In this document: positions 52,706 through 64,000 of the stretch, piece by piece
How positions within the stretch are numbered: position 1 is the stretch's first letter
How the letters are laid out: each line of letters begins with the position of its first letter
Source: Candidatus Peribacterales bacterium
Lineage (GTDB): Bacteria; Patescibacteriota; Gracilibacteria; Peribacterales; Peribacteraceae
Length of the DNA stretch: 64,000 nucleotides
Direction of reading: 5' to 3'
NCBI GenBank assembly: GCA_020058765.1
Contig: JAGVDM010000004.1
Location: 1-64,000 of the forward strand
Notes under the pieces: generated by a model
What the model was told of the DNA's origin: nothing
The model's database searches: none
Seen by the model: the letters and a program-made list of their open reading frames with translations, nothing else
Position numbers and translations under genes: made by a program

Positions 52706-53218
52706 TTACCAGAGCAGTGTTGGTTCGTCGTGCACGAGAACAATTTCTTGCAAGGTGGTTTCGGTATCCAAGTCCACGCGAATACCCCGTACTTTGAGAG
52801 GCACCCTCCCTGGGTTATGGATCAGAAGATTGACGGGGGAATCTTTGCTGTAGTACGTCACGCTTGCGCCTTCGGGGAGTGTCCAACGACGGTAGCCAAG
52901 CATGGGGGGTTCTTCCGTTACCGATTGCAATGGCACATTGCGCACCTCCGTGCGCCGCCAGTCTTCCGGCACACTCACGAGGATCGTTTCCTTTCCTTCG
53001 TGGCTCACCTCTATAAGTGACTCTCCCTTGAGTGCACTCATGCGAATGTGTGCCGCAAGAGGGGAGGCGTGCTCAAATGCTATGTCTGCAACGCCAGCAG
53101 ATGGCGCATCTGGAAGAATGGATCCCTCAAACGGAGCCCAAGGACGCAGCGCAAACGTACCAACAACGGCAACCGCGCCGAGTGCCAGAAAGCCGTGCAG
53201 AATGGGGCGAGAACGCAT
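52706..53218 (-). CDS. Membrane-anchored exported protein of unknown function
   Basis: 170 residues: N-terminal signal anchor (HGFLALGAVAVVGTFAL, about 8-24), then a beta-rich exported domain with ESLIEVSHEGKETILVSVPEDW, MLGYRRWTLPEGASVTYYS and VRGIRVDLDTETTL, ending DEPTLLW. It lies immediately upstream of the CofE homologue on the same strand, 27 bases apart, so they may be co-transcribed. No family recognised. Confidence 0.7.
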   Translation of the reverse strand: MRSRPILHGFLALGAVAVVGTFALRPWAPFEGSILPDAPSAGVADIAFEHASPLAAHIRMSALKGESLIEVSHEGKETILVSVPEDWRRTEVRNVPLQSVTEEPPMLGYRRWTLPEGASVTYYSKDSPVNLLIHNPGRVPLKVRGIRVDLDTETTLQEIVLVHDEPTLLW

Positions 53219-53297
53219 GGGAACAGAAGACGATTTTCATCCTATCCTGTCAATGCTTCCCGTGCCCGGTTTTTTTGTTGCGCAAGGCATGTTCTGG

Positions 53298-53303
53298 TAT
53301 ACT
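53298..53303 (+). promoter_or_regulatory. Extended -10 (TGGTATACT), leaderless type
   Basis: TATACT ends 7 bases before the ATG at 53311; TTGTTG lies 17 bases upstream (53275-53280). Confidence 0.55.
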
Positions 53304-53310
53304 GTCGTTG

Positions 53311-53694
53311 ATGGAAATGGATCCACACACCCTCCAGCAAATACTCACAAGAATCCACCAGCAGATGCGGTGCCCACAGTGCGGGCAGCGCGTTCCGGTT
53401 GATCTTGCTGCGATCAAAGTGGTATCCGAATCGGCGATGTTGCTGCAGCTCAAGTGCGATGCGTGCAACGCGTACATTGTGCTGCAGGCTTCCCTCAAGG
53501 GAATCGAGAAAATCAGTGCTCCCCCGTACGAGGAGAACGCATTTGCCAATGCATCGAGCACGCTTGAGGTAGACGAGATCACCGTGCGTCAGGTGCGTAA
53601 TGCCCTGCAGGAGTCGGATGGATCATTCGAAAAGCTCTTCCAGCGCATTGAGCAGGCTACCGAATCCTCTGATGCCGGTACGCAGATCGCGTAA
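53311..53694 (+). CDS. Small zinc-ribbon protein
   Basis: 127 residues from ATG 53311. A CPQCGQ pair near residue 21 and a CDACNAY pair near 49 form a likely zinc ribbon; the remainder is a polar helical region (VDEITVRQVRNALQESDGSFEKLF). Function unknown; probably cytoplasmic. It is the first of a run of four small overlapping or adjacent genes that leads up to rpoC. Confidence 0.75.
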   Translation: MEMDPHTLQQILTRIHQQMRCPQCGQRVPVDLAAIKVVSESAMLLQLKCDACNAYIVLQASLKGIEKISAPPYEENAFANASSTLEVDEITVRQVRNALQESDGSFEKLFQRIEQATESSDAGTQIA

Positions 53695-53989
53695 GTCAGC
53701 AAAGGGTTTGCTGGTGATTGCGCTGAGCGTTGCGCCGTTTCTTGCTGCGTGTGATTCGTTCAATGCACTGCGCTCCAATGCCGATGAAACATTCGATGGC
53801 GTGCGCCAAGTGATGAGTGGGGGAGTGCTCCATCCCGCAGCAATTGTGGATGATGTTCTGGAAGATGTGGAAGCAGTGCGTGCTGATGTGGAACGTCGAG
53901 TGGATAACGTGAGCACGGGTATCCAAGCGATTCAGGAAGGCCAGCAGCTCATTCGTGCCGGCTTGAGCGGCTCGGGTTCGGTCGATTGA
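53672..53989 (+). CDS. Small lipoprotein
   Basis: 105 residues from ATG 53672, overlapping the zinc-ribbon gene by 23 bases. N-terminus PVRRSRKSAKGLLVIALSVA ends in lipobox LAAC (near residue 27). The mature part is a helical, coiled-coil-like segment (DDVLEDVEAVRADVERRVDNV) with a Gly/Ser end. No family assigned. Confidence 0.7.
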   Translation: MPVRRSRKSAKGLLVIALSVAPFLAACDSFNALRSNADETFDGVRQVMSGGVLHPAAIVDDVLEDVEAVRADVERRVDNVSTGIQAIQEGQQLIRAGLSGSGSVD

Positions 53990-54014
53990 GAACCAAGCCA
54001 AAAGGTGGTATACT
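53986..54014 (+). promoter_or_regulatory. Promoter of the 92-residue gene
   Basis: TTGAGA (53986-53991), 17-base spacer ending TGG, TATACT (54009-54014). Confidence 0.65.
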
Positions 54015-54031
54015 ATGGGTTGAACATCCAC

Positions 54032-54310
54032 ATGGATATTTCTGCATTCCGTACGGGCATGGGTCGCCTGCAGGCACTCCCTCCAGAGGAGGTTGCGTTT
54101 GCCGTGCAGACTGCCGAACGTTTGGATGATCGCGATCGCGAAGATTTGTATGACCGCCTGGTAGATATGAATAGCGAGCTTTCCGCTACGGCAAGCGAGC
54201 GCCAGGGTGTGATTGGCGATATGCATCTGTTGGCCAAAAGCCTCGATGCGGCCGTACAAGAGTTCGAAGATGCATTCGACCAACCAGCACTGTCTTCCCC
54301 TCAGTCCTAA
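54032..54310 (+). CDS. Small acidic helical protein
   Basis: 92 residues from ATG 54032; about an 11-base leader and no Shine-Dalgarno. Acidic and helical: ALPPEEVAFAVQTAERLDDR, EDLYDRLVDMNSELSAT, LDAAVQEFEDAF. Function unknown. Its TAA overlaps the next ATG (TAATG), implying coupling. Confidence 0.65.
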   Translation: MDISAFRTGMGRLQALPPEEVAFAVQTAERLDDRDREDLYDRLVDMNSELSATASERQGVIGDMHLLAKSLDAAVQEFEDAFDQPALSSPQS

Positions 54311-54645
54311 TGCGTTTCTTCTCTTCCCACTTCGGCGAACGTCGTCTGCTTGGGTTTGGCGTAGAGGCTTCCGGAACAGAACGTATGCCAGAATCCTCCG
54401 GCATGTCGCCTCAGGAAAATCCCGATGCCAAAGAAGCACGCGAACATGTAGAGAAGGCGTTTGAACATGCGGATGGGGTTTTGCGGAATGCGAGTGGCAA
54501 TAACGTGGAGGAATTGCAGATAATCCGCGTAGAGGCACATCGTGACTTTGCAGAGCAGCAGCAGCGGCTCGCGGCCATCGATGCGCGTGAGCAGGCGCAA
54601 CGCGCACGATTGCACATGATGATCGAAGGGTTCGGTCGAGCGTAG
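54310..54645 (+). CDS. Small helical protein
   Basis: 111 residues; the stop of the previous gene overlaps its start. Polar, with a Gln/Arg/Glu-rich helix (HRDFAEQQQRLAAIDAREQA). The N-terminal MRFFSSHFGERRLLGFG may be followed by an internal start at Met26. No family recognised. Confidence 0.6.
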   Translation: MRFFSSHFGERRLLGFGVEASGTERMPESSGMSPQENPDAKEAREHVEKAFEHADGVLRNASGNNVEELQIIRVEAHRDFAEQQQRLAAIDAREQAQRARLHMMIEGFGRA

Positions 54646-54666
54646 GCGAATTCTCTACAAGAGCGC

Positions 54667-54694
54667 TTGCGTGACGATCTCTTTTGCGTACAAT
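54667..54694 (+). promoter_or_regulatory. rpoC promoter
   Basis: TTGCGT (54667-54672), 16-base spacer, TACAAT (54689-54694), giving a CU-rich leader of about 105 bases before 54806. It suggests that rpoC is transcribed independently of rpoB. Confidence 0.55.
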
Positions 54695-54805
54695 GACGCC
54701 GTCATCACTGGTGTTCCCGTCACTGATTCAGACGATCAGCCGACTGGAGCAGCGGTGTCTTGCGCGTATATTTCCGCGCTTTCCTCTTCTTTCCTTCTTC
54801 ATCCC

Positions 54806-58690
<3,885 letters not shown>

Positions 58691-58708
58691 GCTTTTCTGG
58701 TGTACCCC

Positions 58709-58748
58709 TTCCAGCGGTGGTATTGCTCTCTACAGGCAATACCGCCGT
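58709..58748 (+). terminator. Terminator hairpin after rpoC
   Basis: GCGGTGGTATTGC pairs with GCAATACCGCCG around an 11-base loop, followed by TTGTTTG. Located about 20 bases after the rpoC stop. Confidence 0.6.
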
Positions 58749-58786
58749 TGTTTGTATAGGGGAAATATGGTACAATATTGGGAAAA

Positions 58787-59137
58787 ATGCACACCAAACC
58801 ACACATTGCTGCCGGGCAGACTGCGCATCCGTGGCTCACTGCAGAGTGGGTCTACGACGCCATTATGCGGCATATTGACGAGGATTTAACGACAACGGAA
58901 CTTCCAGGGTTGTCCAAAAAGTACAGCAAGGAATCCGAAGGGGATCGTGCCCAGCGCAGGGAACGGTATGTGCGCTCATTCACGGTATTTGAAGATGCAC
59001 TTGCTCGCCTGGAATCCGGTTTGGTCTCCCAGGTGCGCGAGCGCCGAGCACAGCAACAGCAGCATCTGCAGCAGGTAGAACAAGGTCAAGTGGATGACAT
59101 TTCGCAGATGATTGATCACTTCCCAAGCGGCAAATGA
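58787..59137 (+). CDS. Small Gln-rich protein, partner of the 982-residue protein
   Basis: 116 residues from ATG 58787. N-terminal HPWLTAEWVYDAIMRHID segment, a charged middle (KKYSKESEGDRAQRRERYVR) and a Gln/Arg-rich helix (RERRAQQQQHLQQVEQGQ). Promoter TTGTTT - 17 - TACAAT (58771-58776) with a leader of a few bases. Stop overlaps the next start (ATGA). Function unknown. Confidence 0.68.
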   Translation: MHTKPHIAAGQTAHPWLTAEWVYDAIMRHIDEDLTTTELPGLSKKYSKESEGDRAQRRERYVRSFTVFEDALARLESGLVSQVRERRAQQQQHLQQVEQGQVDDISQMIDHFPSGK

Positions 59138-62082
59138 TGCATTGGTATCACAGCCCTTTTCGGCACATGGAACAGGAGCATCGGCTTCTGCACAAAGCCG
59201 AAGCCAATCCGGAATCGCCGCGCGCGCCACAAGAGCAGCCGCTCACCGATTCAGATGGGTTACGAGACACTCTCGGAAACAAGGGTATCGAAGAGTTTTC
59301 CAGAGTGGCGACGCGCGAATACATCTCAAAAATTGAAAAAAAACTGCCGTTGTACGGCCAACCTGTAGACAGGAAGCAACTGCAGGAGAAGGGGATTGAT
59401 TTGGATTTGTATATGGATCTCTTGGCGCAAGCGAGGGGTGGTGATCGATTTGCCGGTGAACGCCTAGAAAAGATGCGCGCTGCAGCAACACAGATGAATG
59501 TCGAATTACCTCGACCAGATCAAGTGCGCCAAGTATTCAGCAAAAGCCTAGGGAGGCTGTACTGGGAGGTGAATGTGGACAGTGCTATTGCTAGTAGTGG
59601 CAAAATAAATCCAAGAGGGAAATGGCAGGCACTCGACGTACAGACAATGGAGGAGGAATTCGCGCAGAAGCAGCTGGCGGAGCAGGCGGCACATGCTGCG
59701 GAGCAAGTGCGAATTGCCGCTGAGCAGGCACAGTTCAACGATCCTGGCTACGCCAGTGTCGAAATCCCGTACGCTGAAGGATCAATTATCATTAGCGTAT
59801 CGCCAGGTTTAGCTGATACCAGTTCTGCATTGCAGAATGTGCCTGGCACGCAGGGTGCGAATCGCAAAGGACTCTCTCCCTCCATTATGTTGGAGAATCG
59901 TCGGATTGGTTTGAATCCTTTCTATACAGATGTTCGCCATCGTACGACAGCTGAACAATCATCTGTGCACCGCGATGCAGAAACGCAGGCTCGTGCATTG
60001 GAGCAACTCGGCATTCGGTTGATCCAAACAGAAGACGGCACTCGCTTCAAGGTCGTGCGTCCGCTGCCGGAAGGCGAGTGGGTCACAATCAACGGCCACC
60101 GCATTTCGGGGCACGAAACCCAGGTTGAAGCTCGTAGACGTGAATGGGAGGCGAAGATGAAACTCCTTTTCGATCGTAGAGATGAACAGCAAAAACGCAT
60201 GACAGACATCGTAAAACGTATGGATCGGGTAATGGCAATGACCAAGGAAATTGCGCGCGATGGAGTGGCAGACGAAATAAGCCAAATTCCCGTGATTGAG
60301 AAGCAGTACAAAGAACAAGGGAAGGAATTCCTCAGCCGTTGGTTTGCGGTAGGGTGGCCGATGACAGGGGATTTCACAGTCATTGAGGGCACACTTTCGG
60401 CTCGCGAGAAGATCCTGTCGGATGGTTCTGGAGCTGCTGCATCGTTGGAACTCCATTTACAGCCCTATCTGCAGCGCAAAGCTCGCGAGGAGGCTGCAGC
60501 AAAGGAGAAGCTTCGCCTAGAGCAAGAGGCAGCCGCACAGCGCGCGCGTGAAGCGCAAGAAGTACGTGCGAATGCTGCTTTGCATTTCGCGCCGATTGCC
60601 AAGCGCGTACAGAAGATCGATGAAAGCTTCGTGGTGGATGGTGAGGCGAGTGTAGATCCGGACACGAAAGCTGCTACGTATGCACTGAAGCGACCCGACG
60701 GCCGCAGCGTGCAGGTAACCGTGAGTGCAGAGACGGATGAATCTGCACCTGCGACGCTTATTCCTTTCAAATCCGATCCCGTCTCCAAAGGCAATCAAGT
60801 ACTATTGCGCAAAGAGTTCCCCAGGCCTAAAGGCCATATTGTGGACGCGGATTTCCAGGAAGTGCAGATGGCCGGTGCCACGGGGCTGCGCCTGCAGATG
60901 CAGGCCGGGAAAGACAAGAAGGAGTACATTATGCTTTCACGAAAAGAGAATGGCGGTTTCTCCATCGACTTCTTCGAAGACGGAAAGTTCCGCTCCGTAG
61001 CTGTCTCGGGTGACGAAACAACCGTTCGTGCACTCTTTGATCAGATCAATCTGCAGCGCCAGACCGAGATCCAAGTGGAAGAAAATGCGCGCTCGGTGAC
61101 GCCATCTGCATCCGATGAGAGTCCATCGCCTTCTGATGCACCTGCAGCACCTGAAACTCCTGGGTTTGCTGGCCTGAACGTGCGGGGAAATGTTGAGAAG
61201 CTGGTCGAAGCTTTGCCGTTTTTGAGAACTCTCATTGGAGAGAATAAGAAAGTTGACGCAGCGAAAGGCGAGAAGGGCACAGTGTCTCCAGATGTGCAGC
61301 GCCAGATCGATCTGAAAAAGAGATTTGCGACAGTCATTGCCGATTCTTCCCTTGATGGAAAGGCAGAGTTCACTGATCTTGGTGATGCGAATTGGTCCGG
61401 CAGAACAGTTGATAAATATCTGGTGCGCATTGACGGCAAAGATGTGGCGCACGTGTACATCGGAGGGAAAGAAGGGGATCCAATCTATGTCGTTGATCCA
61501 CTAGGTTCCATAGTCCTTCCAATGCTCAATCCGTCTGGGAACGTAGAAGTCAAAGATGAGAAAGACACAAAAAAGGCAGACGGGACATTAAAGGACGTTC
61601 TCTTACAGGTGATTGATGCAGCGAATGGCGGTGGTGCACCAGAGTATTGGGGTGATTTGCCGCTGAAGCGTAGTCCGCAGACCAAAGAGGAGCGCGTACA
61701 GCTCAATAATGGTTTGATTGATATGAAGCATGCTGAATTTCTCCGTGTGTATGCATCGTTGCGGCCTATCGCCATTACAAATCCATCACCGAATGCGGCA
61801 CTAGCTACCTCTGTTGAGAGACACAATAATGCGTTGCCTGCAGTGCGTGCTGCAGTGCAAAAATTACTTGAAGGCACCGACGAGGATGTGCGTAAAACAT
61901 TGGCGAAAGCAGCGGTGGAAAGTACGCAAGGTATTCCTGCGTTCATGGAAGTGTCGTTACTCGAGGGTGTAGCTACTGCAGATCACCCAGAGCATGATGC
62001 TCTGTGGAAGATGAACGTGAATTCGATGCTCATCAATCGTCTGCGTGCTATAGAGAAAGACGGAAATTTGGATACGAAATAG
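59134..62082 (+). CDS. Large cytoplasmic protein of unknown function (982 residues)
   Basis: No family recognised and no signal peptide. Helical, with a long Ala/Glu/Gln coiled-coil-like region (EEFAQKQLAEQAAHAAEQVR near 180 and ARKAREEAAAKEKLRLEQE-type sequence near 450), two internal beta-rich modules with similar endings (LRLQMQAGKDKKEYIMLSRK near 590; VDKYLVRIDGKDVAHVYIGG near 760) and a Ser/Pro/Ala linker around 660. The C-terminal 180 residues are helical. Translationally coupled to the 116-residue gene (4-base overlap). An alternative start is the Met at residue 12 (MEQEHRLL). Confidence 0.8.
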   Translation: MMHWYHSPFRHMEQEHRLLHKAEANPESPRAPQEQPLTDSDGLRDTLGNKGIEEFSRVATREYISKIEKKLPLYGQPVDRKQLQEKGIDLDLYMDLLAQARGGDRFAGERLEKMRAAATQMNVELPRPDQVRQVFSKSLGRLYWEVNVDSAIASSGKINPRGKWQALDVQTMEEEFAQKQLAEQAAHAAEQVRIAAEQAQFNDPGYASVEIPYAEGSIIISVSPGLADTSSALQNVPGTQGANRKGLSPSIMLENRRIGLNPFYTDVRHRTTAEQSSVHRDAETQARALEQLGIRLIQTEDGTRFKVVRPLPEGEWVTINGHRISGHETQVEARRREWEAKMKLLFDRRDEQQKRMTDIVKRMDRVMAMTKEIARDGVADEISQIPVIEKQYKEQGKEFLSRWFAVGWPMTGDFTVIEGTLSAREKILSDGSGAAASLELHLQPYLQRKAREEAAAKEKLRLEQEAAAQRAREAQEVRANAALHFAPIAKRVQKIDESFVVDGEASVDPDTKAATYALKRPDGRSVQVTVSAETDESAPATLIPFKSDPVSKGNQVLLRKEFPRPKGHIVDADFQEVQMAGATGLRLQMQAGKDKKEYIMLSRKENGGFSIDFFEDGKFRSVAVSGDETTVRALFDQINLQRQTEIQVEENARSVTPSASDESPSPSDAPAAPETPGFAGLNVRGNVEKLVEALPFLRTLIGENKKVDAAKGEKGTVSPDVQRQIDLKKRFATVIADSSLDGKAEFTDLGDANWSGRTVDKYLVRIDGKDVAHVYIGGKEGDPIYVVDPLGSIVLPMLNPSGNVEVKDEKDTKKADGTLKDVLLQVIDAANGGGAPEYWGDLPLKRSPQTKEERVQLNNGLIDMKHAEFLRVYASLRPIAITNPSPNAALATSVERHNNALPAVRAAVQKLLEGTDEDVRKTLAKAAVESTQGIPAFMEVSLLEGVATADHPEHDALWKMNVNSMLINRLRAIEKDGNLDTK

Positions 62083-62100
62083 TCATTCACACATACAAAA

Positions 62101-62131
62101 ACCCCGTTCGCACATCGTGCGCGAACGGGGT
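62101..62131. terminator. Bidirectional terminator between convergent genes
   Basis: ACCCCGTTCGC/GCGAACGGGGT stem; read on the minus strand it is followed by TTTTT, so it best serves the gene at 62165-63355. Confidence 0.8.
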
Positions 62132-62164
62132 ATTGCTGCAAGGATTCAAAAAATCACAGTAGTG

Positions 62165-63355
62165 TTAACGGCACCACCGGTGGCACCAGCGGTAGCCGTA
62201 GGGGCCGCTTGGGCAGCTCCAGGCCACTTGGTACACCGGGCAGTGTGCAACCGTACTAATGCGGTAGGTCTCGGCTTTCGCTTTGAGCTCCCGCAGGAGA
62301 GTAGTCACTGCCGACGTTTGCGCGGACGTTGCGAGCCCGTGCATTTTCGCTTCCATGCGATTGAGGAGGGTAACGACCTCCTTGGCTTTGTCCTCGGGGA
62401 ACTTCATGCTCGAGATTTGCTCCGTAAGCTTCTTGATCTCCGCGCTCTGCGCTTCGACCAATCGGCTGACATTGCGAACCTCCGTCGTCACAGCTTGCAC
62501 ATCCGTGCGCAAGCCTGAGACTTCTTCCTTCAAGCCGGCGATAGCCACACTGGCTGCCACTTGCTCACCTCGGATCGCTCCGACGCTCGTCGTGAGTCTG
62601 TCCACTTTCGTGTTCAACTCAGCGATGTGTCGAGAGATTTCCAGTTGACCAACAAGTGGGAGAATGTCCTTCAGTTGGTGCTCGGCTTCGCTTAGCTCAG
62701 CCTTTGCACCCCTCAAGAACGTTTCTGCCTTTTCGACGTTTTCCGCGGCTGTCGCCAGCGCGCGGCCAAGGTCTCCGACCGTGGTCGTCATGGCTTCAGT
62801 TGCGTCTTCCAACGCACTTGAAGCACTGGACGGCTCAACATCGGTGTCGATCTTGCTTCCGGTTTCGGCGTTGAGTGCCGAGAGGAAGCTCCGGAGGGCG
62901 ACACGCGCATCCTTTGCCTTCGTGGCAGCGGCTTCGCGCATCTCCTTGTTCTCACGCTCGAGGCGTTCGATAGCGCCTTTTTCGCCACCTGGCACAAGCA
63001 CTGTGGCCTTGCGTGCCTCCACAAGCGCTTCGTCAGCCTCTTCGCTTGCAGTGACCAGCGTGTTCAACTCGAGAGCTGCATCACGCAGGCGGGTAAGGCC
63101 TGCACGCGCGCGATCCAGATCGGCGCGAGCTTGGGTCACCTTGGCTTCGGCGACCAGTTTGTCTTCTTCGGCTTTGCCAACCACAGTCTTGGCAGCTTTG
63201 AGGCGCTCCTGCGCCTGTACAGCCGCGTCAACGGTGATGGTTCCACCCGCGGTGTAATCCACCTCGGGAGCCTTGCTGGGGGTTTGCGCCGTAGCGGCGC
63301 CAATGGTCAGAGCGACGATCGCCGTGACGTACACGAACATGAGGGAACGGTTCAT
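62165..63355 (-). CDS. Exported coiled-coil protein with Cys/Trp-rich C-terminus
   Basis: 396 residues from ATG 63355: signal peptide (about 1-23, ending GAATAQ), then almost wholly helical with heptad-like patterns (LKAAKTVVGKAEEDKLVAEA, IAELNTKVDRLTTSVGAI, LVEAQSAEIKKLTEQISSM), resembling the organisation of spike or stalk proteins. The end, HCPVYQVAWSCPSGPYGYRW plus two more Cys, is a small aromatic/cysteine cap. GAGGA lies 8 bases before the ATG. Promoter TTGACA - 17 - TATTTT (near 63606-63634) implies a leader of about 230 bases. Confidence 0.75.
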   Translation of the reverse strand: MNRSLMFVYVTAIVALTIGAATAQTPSKAPEVDYTAGGTITVDAAVQAQERLKAAKTVVGKAEEDKLVAEAKVTQARADLDRARAGLTRLRDAALELNTLVTASEEADEALVEARKATVLVPGGEKGAIERLERENKEMREAAATKAKDARVALRSFLSALNAETGSKIDTDVEPSSASSALEDATEAMTTTVGDLGRALATAAENVEKAETFLRGAKAELSEAEHQLKDILPLVGQLEISRHIAELNTKVDRLTTSVGAIRGEQVAASVAIAGLKEEVSGLRTDVQAVTTEVRNVSRLVEAQSAEIKKLTEQISSMKFPEDKAKEVVTLLNRMEAKMHGLATSAQTSAVTTLLRELKAKAETYRISTVAHCPVYQVAWSCPSGPYGYRWCHRWCR

Positions 63356-63511
63356 TCTCGGGGTCCTCAAACAAAGGAAACAATCGGGAAACGGAAACGA
63401 ACAACAAACAGCACAACGAACATAAACAGTCGGTCGACAATTCTCCTTTCGTACAAAAGTAGTGTGATTTGGATAGAATCCCTGCCGCAGCCCTACGGAA
63501 GAACGTTGCAA

Positions 63512-63745
63512 TCATTGCAACAATCCGCAGGGCGCGGAAGGGGCAGAACTCCGGTGCTGTGAAGGAGCTCGCTGTATAGTTAAAAATACAATAAAAACTG
63601 CTATTTGTCAATGTTCTCTTTCTCTGCGTCAGGCGGGGCACGGGTACGTAAAAAGATCGTGCTTTCCCCTTTACTTGGGAAAAGTGAGCTACTAGGATGC
63701 GCCAGCGCGTACGGCATCTGCCGTGCCGTCCCTCATTCTGTATTC
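63512..63745. other. Divergent control region between coiled-coil gene and rpsL
   Basis: On the minus strand it holds the TTGACA/TATTTT promoter; on the plus strand the rpsL leader, which includes a small ACGGCA/TGCCGT hairpin near 63714-63727. The minus-strand leader also contains a GTTGCAATGATTGCAAC hairpin near 63500-63516. No gene seen. Confidence 0.45.
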
Positions 63746-64000
63746 ATGCCTACCGTTAATCAGCTCATCCGCAAAGGTCGCACCAGCAAGCGCAGAAAGT
63801 CTAAGGCGCCTGCACTCCAGTACACCTGGAATGCGCTCAAACTCCGTGACGTGCCACTCCCAAAGGGTGCGCCGTTCAAGCGTGGTGTGTGTCTCAAGGT
63901 CACAACCATGACACCAAAGAAACCAAACTCCGCTCTCCGAAAAATCGCCCGCGTACGCCTCACGAATGGTCACGAAGTGAAGGCCTACATTATGGGTGAA
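63746..64000 (+). CDS. rpsL: 30S ribosomal protein uS12 (5' part, runs off the window)
   Basis: 85 codons are present. [20 protein letters not shown] at the start, then a longer loop ([19 protein letters not shown]) before [20 protein letters not shown] and [18 protein letters not shown]. It belongs to the long-loop form of uS12, as in Firmicutes. The Lys in TPKKPNS is the streptomycin-sensitive wild type. rpsG, fusA would be expected beyond the window. Confidence 0.97.
   Translation, partial: MPTVNQLIRKGRTSKRRKSKAPALQYTWNALKLRDVPLPKGAPFKRGVCLKVTTMTPKKPNSALRKIARVRLTNGHEVKAYIMGE

Overview
The window looks like a chromosomal segment of a small-genome bacterium of the Candidate Phyla Radiation (Patescibacteria), most likely in the Peregrinibacteria/Peribacteria neighbourhood. 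The reasons are the mosaic gene order (orphan pheS, rpoC without rpoB, tuf-rpsJ cut off from the rest of the S10 operon), proteins built from VirB2-like pilin units, several very large proteins of unknown function, and de novo nucleotide genes scattered singly instead of grouped. The lineage is an inference from gene content; no 16S gene is present. UGA is used as a normal stop, so this is not a code-25 (Gracilibacteria/Absconditabacteria) genome.

Layout. 1-10.5 kb: tRNA-Gln, an AIM24-family protein, inorganic pyrophosphatase, an exporter-type ABC transporter, two lipoproteins, purM, ftsE, the rRNA methyltransferases rlmE and rsmG, and pyrE. 10.5-13.3 kb: an accessory stretch with a 684-residue exported protein. 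13.2-17.8 kb: pheS with a decayed second copy of its 3' end flanking an AT-rich gene, a family-4 uracil-DNA glycosylase, purE, tRNA-Arg, tRNA-Ala, a probable 0.4-kb structured ncRNA on the minus strand, and gmk. 17.8-26.3 kb: an asparaginase homologue, a small membrane protein, phosphohexomutase and glucan phosphorylase (glycogen breakdown), a Fur-type regulator/ZIP transporter/YibE-F operon, and two tandem VirB2-like multi-repeat membrane proteins. 26.3-36 kb: BI-1 and VanW proteins, nusB, rnc, a LysE exporter, rpsJ, tuf, mutY, rny.

36-49 kb is the most unusual part: a lamin-tail-domain surface protein, an 1810-residue protein with a partner membrane protein, and two paralogous Tat-signal proteins on the opposite strand. 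49-64 kb: carA, purN, a ferredoxin reductase-like enzyme, a CofE homologue, a run of small genes, rpoC, a 982-residue unknown protein, an exported coiled-coil protein and the start of rpsL at the right edge.

Two genome-wide habits are visible. Many core genes have a TATACT/TACACT-type -10 box only 6-9 bases before the start codon, implying leaderless mRNAs, while a few accessory genes have longer leaders and Shine-Dalgarno sequences. Both DNA glycosylases that normally carry a [4Fe-4S] cluster lack some of the cluster cysteines.
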